Shown here: positions 33,344 to 42,423 of the stretch, piece by piece | Numbering within the stretch: the stretch's first letter is position 1 | Layout: each line of letters opens with the position of its first letter | Origin: Rhodococcoides kyotonense | GTDB taxonomy: Bacteria > Actinomycetota > Actinomycetes > Mycobacteriales > Mycobacteriaceae | NCBI RefSeq assembly: GCF_900188125.1 | Contig: NZ_FZOW01000005.1 | Location: 248,001 to 312,000, forward strand | Direction of reading: 5' to 3' | Length of the DNA: 64,000 bases | Program-made: the position numbers and the translations under genes | Notes under the pieces: model-generated | The model's input: only the letters and a program-made list of their open reading frames with translations | Databases searched by the model: none | What the model was told of the DNA's origin: nothing

Positions 33344-36249
33344 CCGTTCTCGACGCGTTGGCCGACGCAGGCGTGGACGTCGACGCCTCCAGCCGTCGAC
33401 GCGCCGAATACTCCTACGACGCATCGAATTACCGAGTTTCCCCACTCGGCGTCGTGTTCCCACGCAGTGCGGCGCAGGTGTCCTCTGTCGTTCGCACGTG
33501 CGCGAGTCACGGCATTTCCGTCGTCGGGCGAGGTGGCGGAACGTCCATGGCAGGCAACGCAATCGGCGATGGCGTCGTGCTGGACTTCTCGCGGTACATG
33601 AACCGCGTCATCGCCGTCGACCACGATGCACGGACGGCTGTCGTCGAGCCCGGCATCGTGATCTCGGATCTGGCCGCAGCGGTGTCCGAGGCGACGGACG
33701 GTGCATTGACTTTTGCGCCCGACCCGTCGAGCAAATCGAGGGCCACCGTCGGCGGTGCGGTCGGCAACGATGCGTGCGGTAATCACTCGGTGCGATACGG
33801 GCGGACCGCCGACCATACGATCGCACTGGACGTCGTGACCGCCGACGGCTTCCTGCTGCGTGCAACCCGAACTGGCATCCATGCCGTCGATACCGACGAC
33901 GTGGATGCCGTGTCCGCCGCTGAACGGATCAGGACCGAACTGGAAGCGCTGGTATCGGACAATCTGGCGGGGCTACGTCTCGAACTCGGCCGTATCCCGC
34001 GTCAGGTATCGGGATTCCATCTGTCGACGTTGTTGCCCGAGAACGGTTTCGACGTCGCGCGCGCTCTGGTGGGAAGTGAAGGGACGTGTGCGATCACGGT
34101 CGCTGTGACCGTCGCACTGGTTCCTGTTCCTTCCGCCGCGCTACTGCTGAGTCTGGGATACGAGGACGTCGTCGAGGCCGCCGAGGACGTGACGACGATC
34201 CTCGAATTCTCGCCTGCCGCTGTCGAGGGGATCGACGAGAAGATCGTCGAGACGATGCAGTTCCGTCGGGGTGCGGACTCGGTGCGCGGACTGCCGTCGG
34301 GTAATGCATGGTTGTACGTCGACCTCGACGGTGAGGACGCGGCGGAGGTGGAGGACAAGGCGCAACGATTGTTGGCCCGGCTCCGCGAACTCGGCCGAGT
34401 GAAGGACGGGCGCGTCGTCGACGATCCGTCGGAGCGGAAGTCGTTGTGGCGCGTCCGTGAGGACGGCGCCGGGTTGTCCGCGAGACTGGTCGAAGGAGCC
34501 AGGAGCGGAGCGCCCGTCGAATCCGAATCATGGCCCGGCTGGGAGGATTCGGCCGTCGCGCCGGAGAATCTCGCGGCCTATCTCGCGGACTTCCGAGATC
34601 TGCTCGCGTCGCATTCGTTGACCGGTGTGATGTATGGGCATTTCGGCGCAGGGTGCATGCACGTGCGCATCACGTTCGATCAACGAACGGAACACGGACG
34701 CGCGATCATGCACCGATTCCTGCGCGAAGCAGCGGAATTGGTTGTCCGGCACGGCGGCTCGTTGTCCGGTGAACACGGCGACGGGCGCGCTCGATCGGAA
34801 CTGCTACCGATCATGTACAGCACGTCGATGCTCGACGCGTTCGCGCAGTTCAAACGAATCTGGGACCCCGCCGGCCTGTTGAATCCGGGAAGCATCACCG
34901 ACCCTGCACCGTTGATGAAGGACCTTGCCCTTCAGGGCATCCCGACGCGTGAATGGAAGACGACCTTTGAGTTGCACCAGATCGGTGCGGCGACTGATCT
35001 CGATCCCTTCGTCCATGCTGCCCAGGCGTGTGTCGGAGTCGGACGATGCCGCTCGAGTAGCGGCGGCGTCATGTGCCCGAGTTATCGCGCGACCGGCGAC
35101 GAGAAGGATTCGACGCGTGGACGGGCCCGGGTACTACAGGACATGGTGCGGACTGCGCCCACGGTCCGCGACGGGTGGGCGTCGAAGGACGTCAAGGACT
35201 CGCTGGATCTGTGCTTGTCGTGCAAGGCGTGCTCCTCGGATTGCCCCGTCGGGGTCGACATGGCCACGTACAAGGCGGAATTCCTCGATCACTATTACGC
35301 CTCCGAACGTCGCCCCCTGGCGCACTATTCGCTCGGATGGCTACCTCGGTGGTTGGCCGTCACGTCACGTATCGCCCCGCTGCTCGACCGGGTCCTGACG
35401 CCCAGGACCTCGACATGGGCCGCCACGCTTGCGGGACTGACGACCGAACGCGCATTCCCGCGCTTCGCATCCCGGCGAGCAGTACGTTCTCAGCTTGCCG
35501 AATCCGTGCCGGGCGGAGACGTCGTCGTGGTCGTGGACTCGTTCACGAAGGGATTTCGTCCTCACGTCGCCGGCGCAGCACTTCGTGTCCTGGGGGATGC
35601 AGGCCGTTCCGCGGAATGTCGCACGGACGTCTGTTGTGGCCTGACCTGGATCTCCACAGGTCAGCTGTCCACGGCCCGAAAGAAGTTGCAGCGCACGGTA
35701 GATGCACTCGACGACGGTACCGACCGCCCGATCGTCGTACTCGAACCGAGTTGCGCCGCAGCGCTGCGGAAGGATCTACCGGAACTGGTCGACAGTGGCG
35801 CAGCACGTCGCGTCGCATCGCGGGTGCAGAGCTTCGCCGGCGCGGTAATCGACCAGGCTGCGGGAGGCTGGACGCCGTCGGGACCCGTCCCCGCCGAGGT
35901 CACCGTGCAGACGCACTGCCACGAGTACGCGGTGTTCGGTGAAGCGACGCAACGCAAGGCGCTCGCTGCCGCCGGTGTCGGTGTCGTCGACGAAGCGACC
36001 GGATGTTGCGGTCTAGCAGGGAATTTCGGATTCGAGCCCGACCATTACGACCTCAGCATGAAGGTCGCGGAGCAGGCGTTGGCGCCGGCGATCGAACGTA
36101 GCGGCGGCAGACCGGTTTTGACGGACGGGTTCAGCTGCCACATGCAGGTGCGTCAACTGACCGGAGACCACAGCGACGACGCCTCGTCGCACCTCGCCGA
36201 AATCCTCGACCCGGCCACCATTCACGACAGAAGGGATCGACACTCGTGA
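33340..36249 (+). CDS. FAD-linked oxidase with 4Fe-4S and CCG domains (D-2-hydroxyglutarate/D-lactate dehydrogenase-like)
   Basis: A 969-residue flavoprotein built like YdiJ. It has an N-terminal FAD-binding PCMH domain (VGRGGGTSMAGNAIGDGVVL at about 62-81), a C-terminal FAD-oxidase domain (GVMYGHFGAGCMHVR, SGEHGDGRAR), two ferredoxin-type cysteine clusters (CVGVGRCRSSSGGVMCP and CLSCKACSSDCPVG) and two CCG-type motifs (CCGLTW, CCGLAGNFG). Such enzymes oxidise D-2-hydroxy acids and pass electrons to the respiratory chain. GTG 33340 overlaps the preceding stop. Its role between a transaminase and a semialdehyde dehydrogenase is unclear; it may clear a reduced by-product. Confidence 0.85.
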   Translation: MTVLDALADAGVDVDASSRRRAEYSYDASNYRVSPLGVVFPRSAAQVSSVVRTCASHGISVVGRGGGTSMAGNAIGDGVVLDFSRYMNRVIAVDHDARTAVVEPGIVISDLAAAVSEATDGALTFAPDPSSKSRATVGGAVGNDACGNHSVRYGRTADHTIALDVVTADGFLLRATRTGIHAVDTDDVDAVSAAERIRTELEALVSDNLAGLRLELGRIPRQVSGFHLSTLLPENGFDVARALVGSEGTCAITVAVTVALVPVPSAALLLSLGYEDVVEAAEDVTTILEFSPAAVEGIDEKIVETMQFRRGADSVRGLPSGNAWLYVDLDGEDAAEVEDKAQRLLARLRELGRVKDGRVVDDPSERKSLWRVREDGAGLSARLVEGARSGAPVESESWPGWEDSAVAPENLAAYLADFRDLLASHSLTGVMYGHFGAGCMHVRITFDQRTEHGRAIMHRFLREAAELVVRHGGSLSGEHGDGRARSELLPIMYSTSMLDAFAQFKRIWDPAGLLNPGSITDPAPLMKDLALQGIPTREWKTTFELHQIGAATDLDPFVHAAQACVGVGRCRSSSGGVMCPSYRATGDEKDSTRGRARVLQDMVRTAPTVRDGWASKDVKDSLDLCLSCKACSSDCPVGVDMATYKAEFLDHYYASERRPLAHYSLGWLPRWLAVTSRIAPLLDRVLTPRTSTWAATLAGLTTERAFPRFASRRAVRSQLAESVPGGDVVVVVDSFTKGFRPHVAGAALRVLGDAGRSAECRTDVCCGLTWISTGQLSTARKKLQRTVDALDDGTDRPIVVLEPSCAAALRKDLPELVDSGAARRVASRVQSFAGAVIDQAAGGWTPSGPVPAEVTVQTHCHEYAVFGEATQRKALAAAGVGVVDEATGCCGLAGNFGFEPDHYDLSMKVAEQALAPAIERSGGRPVLTDGFSCHMQVRQLTGDHSDDASSHLAEILDPATIHDRRDRHS

Positions 36250-37709
36250 CAACGACGACCACTAGGCCGCACATCGACACGCCGACAGGAATTTTCATCG
36301 GTGGAACCTGGCGAAGGGCGTCGAACGACACGACGTTCGACGTCGTGAACCCCGCCACCGGTGAGGTGATCGTCGCGGTCTCCGACGGCACCATCGCCGA
36401 CGCCGAGGCCGCGATGGCGGCAGCGGCTGCAGCGCAACAGAACTGGGCTGCTACGGCGCCGCGTGAGCGCAGTATTATCCTGCGTCGTGCGTTCGAGCTG
36501 ATCATCGAGCGAACGGAGCACCTGGCCGCGATCATCACCGCCGAGATGGGAAAGCCGCTCGCCGACGCCCGCGGGGAAGTCGCCTACGGGGCCGAGTTCT
36601 TCCGGTGGTTCTCCGAAGAAGCGGTACGCATCTCGGGTGATCACACTCTCACCGGCGACGGCAAGAACCGCATCGTGGTCACGCGCGCTCCGGTGGGACC
36701 GTGCATTCTGGTGACCCCGTGGAACTTTCCGCTCGCGATGGGAACACGCAAGATCGGTCCTGCCCTTGCCGCAGGATGCACGGTGGTGTTCAAGCCTGCC
36801 GAGCAGACACCGTTGACTGCTCTTGCGCTCGCGGACATTCTCGTCGAGGCCGGTGTCCCGGACGGCGTCGTGAATGTCGTTCCGACGACCGATGCCGCAG
36901 GTGTCGTCGGGTCGTGGATGGCGAGCGGGCTCGCGCGCAAGATCAGCTTCACCGGCTCGACCGACGTCGGGAAGATTCTGCTGGCGCAGGCGGCGCCGAC
37001 GGTGATGCGGACGTCGATGGAACTCGGCGGCAACGCTCCGTTCATCGTGGCCGAGGACGCCGATGTCGATCGAGCTGTCGATGGCGCGATGGTGGCCAAG
37101 ATGCGCAACATGGGCGAGGCGTGCACCGCGGCGAATCGCTTCTTCGTGCACCGCAGTGTCGCGGAGGAGTTCGCCGACAAGCTGGGTGCGCGAATGGGTT
37201 CGTTGGTGGTCGGCGCCGGCGCCGAGGACGGCGTCGAGGTGGGCCCACTGATCGACGAGGACGGTCGCGCCAAGGTGCAACGCCTCGTCGACGACGCACT
37301 GGCACGCGGTGCGCGAGCGGTCGTCGGCGGTACACAGGACGACGGCCCTGGGTACTTCTATCCGCCGACGGTCCTCGACGACGTGGACTCGGGATCGGAC
37401 CTGATGTCCACGGAGATCTTCGGTCCGGTTGCTGCTGTCGTACCGTTCGACACCGAAGACGAGGTCATCTCCTTGGCCAACGACACCGAGTGGGGTCTTG
37501 TCGGATACGTCTACACGCAGGACATCGATCGCGCACTGCGGATGGGGGAGCGCCTCGAGGTCGGAATGGTCGGGCTCAACACCGGACTCGTGTCCAATCC
37601 GGCGGCCCCGTTCGGCGGAGTCAAGCAGTCGGGGTTGGGCCGTGAGGGCGGCAAGGTGGGCATCGACGAATTCCTCGAATACAAATACTTCGCGATTCCC
37701 AGGTCCTAG
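36246..37709 (+). CDS. Semialdehyde dehydrogenase (succinate-/aspartate-semialdehyde type, GabD family)
   Basis: NAD(P)-dependent aldehyde dehydrogenase of 487 residues. It has TPWNFPLAMGTRKIGPALAA, FTGSTDVGK, catalytic Glu in MELGGNAPF, and nucleophile Cys293 in GEACTAANRFF. The C-terminal PFGGVKQSGLGREGGKVG is diagnostic of the GabD branch. It should oxidise the semialdehyde made by the upstream transaminase, succinate semialdehyde in a 4-aminobutyrate route or aspartate semialdehyde in an ectoine route (DoeC/Ssd). GTG 36246 overlaps the previous stop (GTGA). The GntR gene follows after 14 nt with AGAGGAGAG, so the regulator is probably in the same operon. Confidence 0.9.
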   Translation: MTTTTTRPHIDTPTGIFIGGTWRRASNDTTFDVVNPATGEVIVAVSDGTIADAEAAMAAAAAAQQNWAATAPRERSIILRRAFELIIERTEHLAAIITAEMGKPLADARGEVAYGAEFFRWFSEEAVRISGDHTLTGDGKNRIVVTRAPVGPCILVTPWNFPLAMGTRKIGPALAAGCTVVFKPAEQTPLTALALADILVEAGVPDGVVNVVPTTDAAGVVGSWMASGLARKISFTGSTDVGKILLAQAAPTVMRTSMELGGNAPFIVAEDADVDRAVDGAMVAKMRNMGEACTAANRFFVHRSVAEEFADKLGARMGSLVVGAGAEDGVEVGPLIDEDGRAKVQRLVDDALARGARAVVGGTQDDGPGYFYPPTVLDDVDSGSDLMSTEIFGPVAAVVPFDTEDEVISLANDTEWGLVGYVYTQDIDRALRMGERLEVGMVGLNTGLVSNPAAPFGGVKQSGLGREGGKVGIDEFLEYKYFAIPRS

Positions 37710-37723
37710 TAAGAGGAGAGACG

Positions 37724-38419
37724 ATGGTTGGTTCCCGAAGACTCACGCCTATCGATGCGCGAAACACCTCGATGGTGATCGCGGATCAGATCCGCGACCG
37801 CATCATCGACGGTTCCTATTCGCCGGGCGAACAGATCAACGAGGCGAATGTCGCTGCCGAGCTGCAGATTTCGCGCGGCCCGGTGCGAGAGGCGTTGCAG
37901 CGCCTCAACCAGGAAGGCCTGCTCGTCAGCTATCGCAATCGCGGCGTGTTCGTCGTCGAATTGAGTGTCGACGACGTCGCTGAGATATACGGGTCCCGTG
38001 CCGCGATCGAGGTGGGTGCGGCGTGGACACTCGTGAACGGCGACCCGACGGTTCTGAAATCGACTGCGGTGCAGTTGTCGGACATCGTCGGTCAGATGCA
38101 GCCGTTCATCGATCGCGCGGATTGGCTCGGACTCGCCGAACGTGACCTCGCGTTCCATACGGTCCTGGTGGCGGCGACGTCGAACAGTCGGATGTCGCGG
38201 ATGTACGCGACGCTCGCGGCAGAAGCTCGCATCTGCATGGCCAATCTCGAAACCGCCTACTACCGGCCGGAGGCTCTTGTCGAGGAGCATCAATTGCTCG
38301 TCGACCTGCTGTTGGGTTCCGACTGGGCGGCATTGGAATCGGGCTTGCACGAACACATGGACACGGCGGTACACGACCTGACCCAGGCGATGACGGAGCA
38401 GTCGGCCGTGGCCAGGTAA
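37724..38419 (+). CDS. GntR-family regulator, FadR subfamily (FCD domain)
   Basis: A 231-residue DNA-binding protein. The winged helix is at about 15-78 (IADQIRDRIIDGSYSPGEQI, VAAELQISRGPVREALQRL), and an all-helical FCD effector domain follows with likely metal-ligand histidines in RDLAFHTVL, EEHQLL and LHEHMDTA. It lies at the end of the aminotransferase operon and just before the M24 hydrolase gene. Two copies of a GntR-like palindrome (32034 and 38537) flank it at the heads of both units, so it most likely represses the whole cluster and itself until an intermediate binds. The inducer is unknown. Confidence 0.88.
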   Translation: MVGSRRLTPIDARNTSMVIADQIRDRIIDGSYSPGEQINEANVAAELQISRGPVREALQRLNQEGLLVSYRNRGVFVVELSVDDVAEIYGSRAAIEVGAAWTLVNGDPTVLKSTAVQLSDIVGQMQPFIDRADWLGLAERDLAFHTVLVAATSNSRMSRMYATLAAEARICMANLETAYYRPEALVEEHQLLVDLLLGSDWAALESGLHEHMDTAVHDLTQAMTEQSAVAR

Positions 38420-38426
38420 TGCATTC

Positions 38427-38466
38427 GTGTGTGCGTGGTCGGGTCGGACACCGTCCACGCACACAC
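38427..38466 (+). terminator. Hairpin downstream of the GntR gene
   Basis: Perfect 12-bp stem GTGTGTGCGTGG (38427-38438) with 38455-38466, 16-nt loop, 8 nt after the GntR stop. It separates the first operon of the cluster from the second. Confidence 0.7.
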
Positions 38467-38536
38467 GGCGCGAAACACACGACACGAAGAAGTAACACGA
38501 GATCCCTTGCAGCAACCTAGTTCTTGCGTTTAGCCT

Positions 38537-38550
38537 GATTGTCAACAATC
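38537..38550. promoter_or_regulatory. Palindromic operator, copy 2 (GntR target candidate)
   Basis: GATTGTCAACAATC is a perfect 14-bp palindrome. It shares the core GATTGT-YR-ACAATC, followed by TGCA, with the operator at 32034. It lies about 58 bp before the start of the M24 hydrolase gene and contains a -35-like TTGTCA. Confidence 0.72.
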
Positions 38551-38607
38551 TGCAAAACGCGATTCGGCATTCGTTTGCCCTCCGCGAAGCCTCGAAAGGG
38601 GGTACCA

Positions 38608-39888
38608 GTGAACGACAACGAGAACCACACCGTCTCGCTCACCAGCGCAGTCGGACCGATTCACGCACCGGGTCTCGCCGAGTACGTGGATCTGCCGAAC
38701 AGCACGCCGATCACGTTCACAGACGACGAGTACTCCCGGCGACTAGCCGAAGTGCGGGCGCGGATGGCGTCGCAGAATCTGACGGCGCTCATCGTGACGG
38801 ACCCGTCGAATCTGTACTACCTGCTGGGGTACAACGCGCTGTCGTTCTACACGCCGCAGATGTTGTTCGTGCCGTTGGACGGTGAGCTGTACTTCTTCGC
38901 GCGACAGATGGACGCAGCAGGCGCATTCCGCACGTCGTGGCTGCCGCAGGATCAGACGTTCGGATACCCCGAGACGTTCGTGCAGCGCAAGGACACGCAC
39001 CCGTTCGTCTGGGTCGCCCAGAAGCTGCGCGAACTCGGTGTGGTGAACAACTTCTCGCACGGTCAGGTCGGCCTGGAGATGGACTCGTACTACTTCAGCC
39101 CCCGCGCATTCGAAGTACTGGTGAAAGCGCTGCCGGAGTACATGTTCACCGATTCGTACGAGCTGATCAACTGGGTTCGCGTGGTCAAGTCGCCCGCCGA
39201 GATCGACCTCATGCGCGGCGCGGCGAAGGTGTGCGAATCGGCCATGGCTGCGGCCTACGAGTCGGTGGTGGTCGGTGAGCGCCAATGTGACGCTGCTGCC
39301 GCGATCATGCGCGCCCAGGTCAAGGGCACCGCGGACTTCGGCGGCGACCACCCGGCCATCGTGCCGATGCTCCCGACCGGTGCAGGCGCGGATACTCCCC
39401 ACCTCACGTGGTCCGATCAGGTCTTCATCGCCGGTGAGACCACCGTCGTCGAACTGGCCGGAGTGTTCCGTCGCTACCACGTCCCGATGGCGCGCACGAT
39501 CGTTCTTGGCACGCCGAGCAAGCGACTCGACTACCTGGCGCAGTCGACGGACGACGCGCTCAACGAGGTCCTTGCGTCCGTCCGGCCGGGCGTCACGACG
39601 AACGAACTCGCGGACGTGTGGAACACCAGTCTCGCGAGGCATGGGCTGCACAAGCCGTCGCGCATCGGGTACTCGATCGGCATTGCGTACGCACCGGATT
39701 GGGGCGAACGCACGGTGAGTATTCGTACCGGCGACGACACTGTTCTCGCCGAGAACATGACCTTCCACATCATCGGGGGAATGTGGATGGACGACTACGG
39801 GTACGAAGTATCCGAGGCCGTCCGAGTGACCGAAAGCGGAGTCGAGACGTTCACGTCCTTTCCGCGCCAATTATTGACGAAGGAGTGA
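38608..39888 (+). CDS. doeA: M24-fold hydrolase, probable ectoine hydrolase (DoeA/EutD-like)
   Basis: A 426-residue 'pita-bread' hydrolase. It resembles ectoine hydrolase in segments such as DPSNLYYLLGYNALSFYTPQ, ARQMDAAGAFRTSWL and GYPETFVQRKDTHPFVW. DoeA opens the ectoine ring to N-acetyl-diaminobutyrate. The region that carries the first metal aspartates in prolidases (DxG...D) reads VELAGVFRRYHVPMARTI, with both Asp replaced, as in creatinase-like, metal-free members. That excludes a normal aminopeptidase. GTG 38608 has GAAAGGGGG upstream. It heads an operon with the next four genes. Substrate identification is by recalled similarity and pathway context, so it is probable rather than certain. 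Confidence 0.7.
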   Translation: MNDNENHTVSLTSAVGPIHAPGLAEYVDLPNSTPITFTDDEYSRRLAEVRARMASQNLTALIVTDPSNLYYLLGYNALSFYTPQMLFVPLDGELYFFARQMDAAGAFRTSWLPQDQTFGYPETFVQRKDTHPFVWVAQKLRELGVVNNFSHGQVGLEMDSYYFSPRAFEVLVKALPEYMFTDSYELINWVRVVKSPAEIDLMRGAAKVCESAMAAAYESVVVGERQCDAAAAIMRAQVKGTADFGGDHPAIVPMLPTGAGADTPHLTWSDQVFIAGETTVVELAGVFRRYHVPMARTIVLGTPSKRLDYLAQSTDDALNEVLASVRPGVTTNELADVWNTSLARHGLHKPSRIGYSIGIAYAPDWGERTVSIRTGDDTVLAENMTFHIIGGMWMDDYGYEVSEAVRVTESGVETFTSFPRQLLTKE

Positions 39889-39891
39889 GAC

Positions 39892-41121
39892 ATGATCGCC
39901 ACCACAATTCCGTGGTCCCTGCGCACCGACAAGCTGGTGGGATCGGTGATCGATTCGTCGACATCGCTCCTCGCGGCGCAGAAGCACGACATCGTGCGGT
40001 TCGCAATGGGTTCGCCTGCGTCGGAAACCGTACCGGCCCAGGTGTTCTCGGAGATCGCGTCGTCCGTCATGACGGCGGACGCCATGGATTACGCTGCCAC
40101 CGAGGGTGATCCGGCGCTGCTCGACGCGCTGCTCGGCTATCTGAATTCCGTCGGCGAGCCCACCTCGGCGGATCGCCTCGTCATCACGTCGGGTGGGATG
40201 CAGGGGCTCGACCTCGCATGCAAACTGTTCGTCGACCCAGGTGACCTCGTCATCGTCGAAAGCCCCACGTACACCAACGGAACCGCGACGATTCTCAGCT
40301 ACGGCGGGGACGTCCTCGAAGCGCCGATGGACAAGGACGGTCTCGTCGTCGAAGCGCTGCCGGAACTGGTCGAACGCGCCGGGCGATTGCCGAAGATGAT
40401 CTACGTGATCCCCAACTTCCAGAACCCGTCCGGCACGACGATGTCACTGGCTCGCAGGACGATGCTGCTCGACCTCGCCCACAAGTGGGGGTCGGTGATC
40501 CTCGACGACGACCCGTACGGCCTCCTGCGGTTCGAGGGCGACCACATCCCGAGCTTCCCGTCGCTGAGCCCGAACGATCCGCTCGTGTTCTCGGTACGCA
40601 CGTTCTCGAAGATGATCGCCCCCGGCCTGCGCGTCGGATGGGTCGACGCGGCGCCGGAGGCCCGGCAGCTGCTGATCAACGCCAAGCAGGCGATGGATAC
40701 CTGTACCAACCTTCCCAATCAGCGCATGATCGCCGAATTCATCAGGCGTGGACATCTGGACACCCATCTGCAGTCGCTCGCAGCCGTGTACCGTCCTCGC
40801 AAGATTGCGATGCAACGCAGTATCGAGAACTACTTCGGAGACCGGCTAGCGACGACGGATCCCGAAGGCGGGTTCTTCCTGTGGGCGACGTTGCAGGGCG
40901 ACGCTGCCGCGATCTCGACGCAGGACCTGTTCGCGATCGCTCTCGCAGAGGGTGTCGCCTACATTCCGGGACCGGCACTGACAGTGGGCGGGACATTCCA
41001 TGATTCGCTGCGGCTCTGCTTCGCGTCGTCGACGCCGGACCGCATCGACGAGGGAGTGAAGCGGCTCGCAGTCGCGGTCGACAAGGCCGCCGATGCATTG
41101 TCCGACAATCGGATTCGATGA
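39892..41121 (+). CDS. Class I/II PLP-dependent aminotransferase (2-aminoadipate/MocR-like type)
   Basis: A 409-residue fold-type I transaminase with YAATEGDPALLDALLGYL, ITSGGMQGLDLACKLF, VIPNFQNPSGTTMS and the PLP lysine Lys240 in RTFSKMIAPGLRVGW. This subgroup also forms the C-terminal domain of MocR/EnuR regulators, but here no DNA-binding domain is attached. It starts 3 nt after the hydrolase stop (GAAGGAG upstream) and overlaps the M20 gene by ATGA. It may transaminate diaminobutyrate or another amino acid of the pathway; the substrate is not evident. Confidence 0.83.
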   Translation: MIATTIPWSLRTDKLVGSVIDSSTSLLAAQKHDIVRFAMGSPASETVPAQVFSEIASSVMTADAMDYAATEGDPALLDALLGYLNSVGEPTSADRLVITSGGMQGLDLACKLFVDPGDLVIVESPTYTNGTATILSYGGDVLEAPMDKDGLVVEALPELVERAGRLPKMIYVIPNFQNPSGTTMSLARRTMLLDLAHKWGSVILDDDPYGLLRFEGDHIPSFPSLSPNDPLVFSVRTFSKMIAPGLRVGWVDAAPEARQLLINAKQAMDTCTNLPNQRMIAEFIRRGHLDTHLQSLAAVYRPRKIAMQRSIENYFGDRLATTDPEGGFFLWATLQGDAAAISTQDLFAIALAEGVAYIPGPALTVGGTFHDSLRLCFASSTPDRIDEGVKRLAVAVDKAADALSDNRIR

Positions 41122-42320
41122 ACGATCCGGAACGGCGGCTGCTCGAGCTCATCGACAGCGATGCGATCGTGGATCTTGCGTCGGCGTTGATCGATGCGGG
41201 TGGTGAAAACCCGGGCAGCACAGAACAATCGGTTGCATCGGTGCTCGCCGATCGCTGCCGCGCACTCGGATTCGACGTCGAGACCGACGAGGTCGCGCCA
41301 GGACGGCCGAATGTCGTTGTCTCGATCGGAGGTTCCGAGGAACCGGGTCTGCTGTTCATCGGACATTCCGACGTGGTTCCCGCGGGCGGCGGTTGGACCA
41401 CCGATCCGTTCACGGCGACTGTTCGGGACGGGCGACTGTACGGCCGCGGCGCGTGCGACATGAAAGGTGGCCTTGCCGCCGTCGTCATTGCGATGGCCGC
41501 TCTGCAGAAGTCCGGTGCAGTGGGTTCGTCGCCGGTGTCGCTCGCGTGCCTCGTCGACGAGGAGGACACCGGGCTCGGCATTCGTGCGTATGTGGGTGCG
41601 ACGCATCGGCGTACCTATTCGTCGTGCATCGTGGCCGAGCCGACCGACATGGTCACCATCGTCGGATGCCGAGGCGCGGCGAATCTCGAGATCACAGTGA
41701 CCGGTCGGTCTGCGCACGCGGGGCGACCGAGCAACGGACGCAATGCGATTTCGGCGGCAGCGAAGATCGTCGTGCTGCTCGACGCCATGGCGGGGGAACT
41801 GAACGCCGCCGCGCATCCGACCCTTGGGCCCGGCACGTGGAATGTCGGAACCATCGACGGCGGGACTGGTACGTCGATGGTTGCCGACAGGTGTGTGATC
41901 ACAGCGGACCGTCGACTCCTTCCCGGTGAGGACGCCCCCGACATCGCAGCACGGCTGATCGAACGAATTCGTTCTGCCGGAATCACGCGAGACGGAATCG
42001 ACGTGTCAATTGCCGTTGCGATGGAGATGCCCGGCTTTCTGACCTCGAACGACGCCGAAATCGCGGCGACGGCCGTGCATGCGGTGACGGATGCGATCGG
42101 CCCCCGCGGCATCGACATCTGGACAGCCTCGTGCGACGGTGGTTTCGTTGCGCGCGATCTGGGTACACCCACGGTCGTGCTCGGCCCAGGCGAAATAGAG
42201 ACGCAGGCTCATCAACCGGACGAGTCCGTGTCGGTGCAGCAATTGTGTGACAGCGCAAAGGCGTACGCGCTAGCAGCATCGAGAATCCTTGCGCGACCAG
42301 GAGTTATGACGAAAACGTAG
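41118..42320 (+). CDS. M20-family metallo-deacylase (ArgE/DapE type)
   Basis: A 400-residue zinc amidohydrolase with a complete metal site: His in FIGHSDVVPAGG, bridging Asp in YGRGACDMKGGLA, Glu-Glu in CLVDEEDTG, Glu in IVAEPTDM and His in ETQAHQPDE. ArgE-type members remove N-acetyl groups from amino acids. In the cluster it is the only candidate for cleaving N-acetyl-diaminobutyrate after the ectoine hydrolase, a step done by the unrelated DoeB/EutE in known ectoine degraders. It overlaps the aminotransferase gene by four bases. Confidence 0.82.
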   Translation: MNDPERRLLELIDSDAIVDLASALIDAGGENPGSTEQSVASVLADRCRALGFDVETDEVAPGRPNVVVSIGGSEEPGLLFIGHSDVVPAGGGWTTDPFTATVRDGRLYGRGACDMKGGLAAVVIAMAALQKSGAVGSSPVSLACLVDEEDTGLGIRAYVGATHRRTYSSCIVAEPTDMVTIVGCRGAANLEITVTGRSAHAGRPSNGRNAISAAAKIVVLLDAMAGELNAAAHPTLGPGTWNVGTIDGGTGTSMVADRCVITADRRLLPGEDAPDIAARLIERIRSAGITRDGIDVSIAVAMEMPGFLTSNDAEIAATAVHAVTDAIGPRGIDIWTASCDGGFVARDLGTPTVVLGPGEIETQAHQPDESVSVQQLCDSAKAYALAASRILARPGVMTKT

Positions 42321-42423
42321 GGGTACTGCAAAAAGACCGGAATTTGGTTCCGTAGTGTGAAACGCTGCGAAGTACCTGCCCGACGCTCCACGTTGTTCGA
42401 TGAAAAGCGAGAGGTATTGGACC

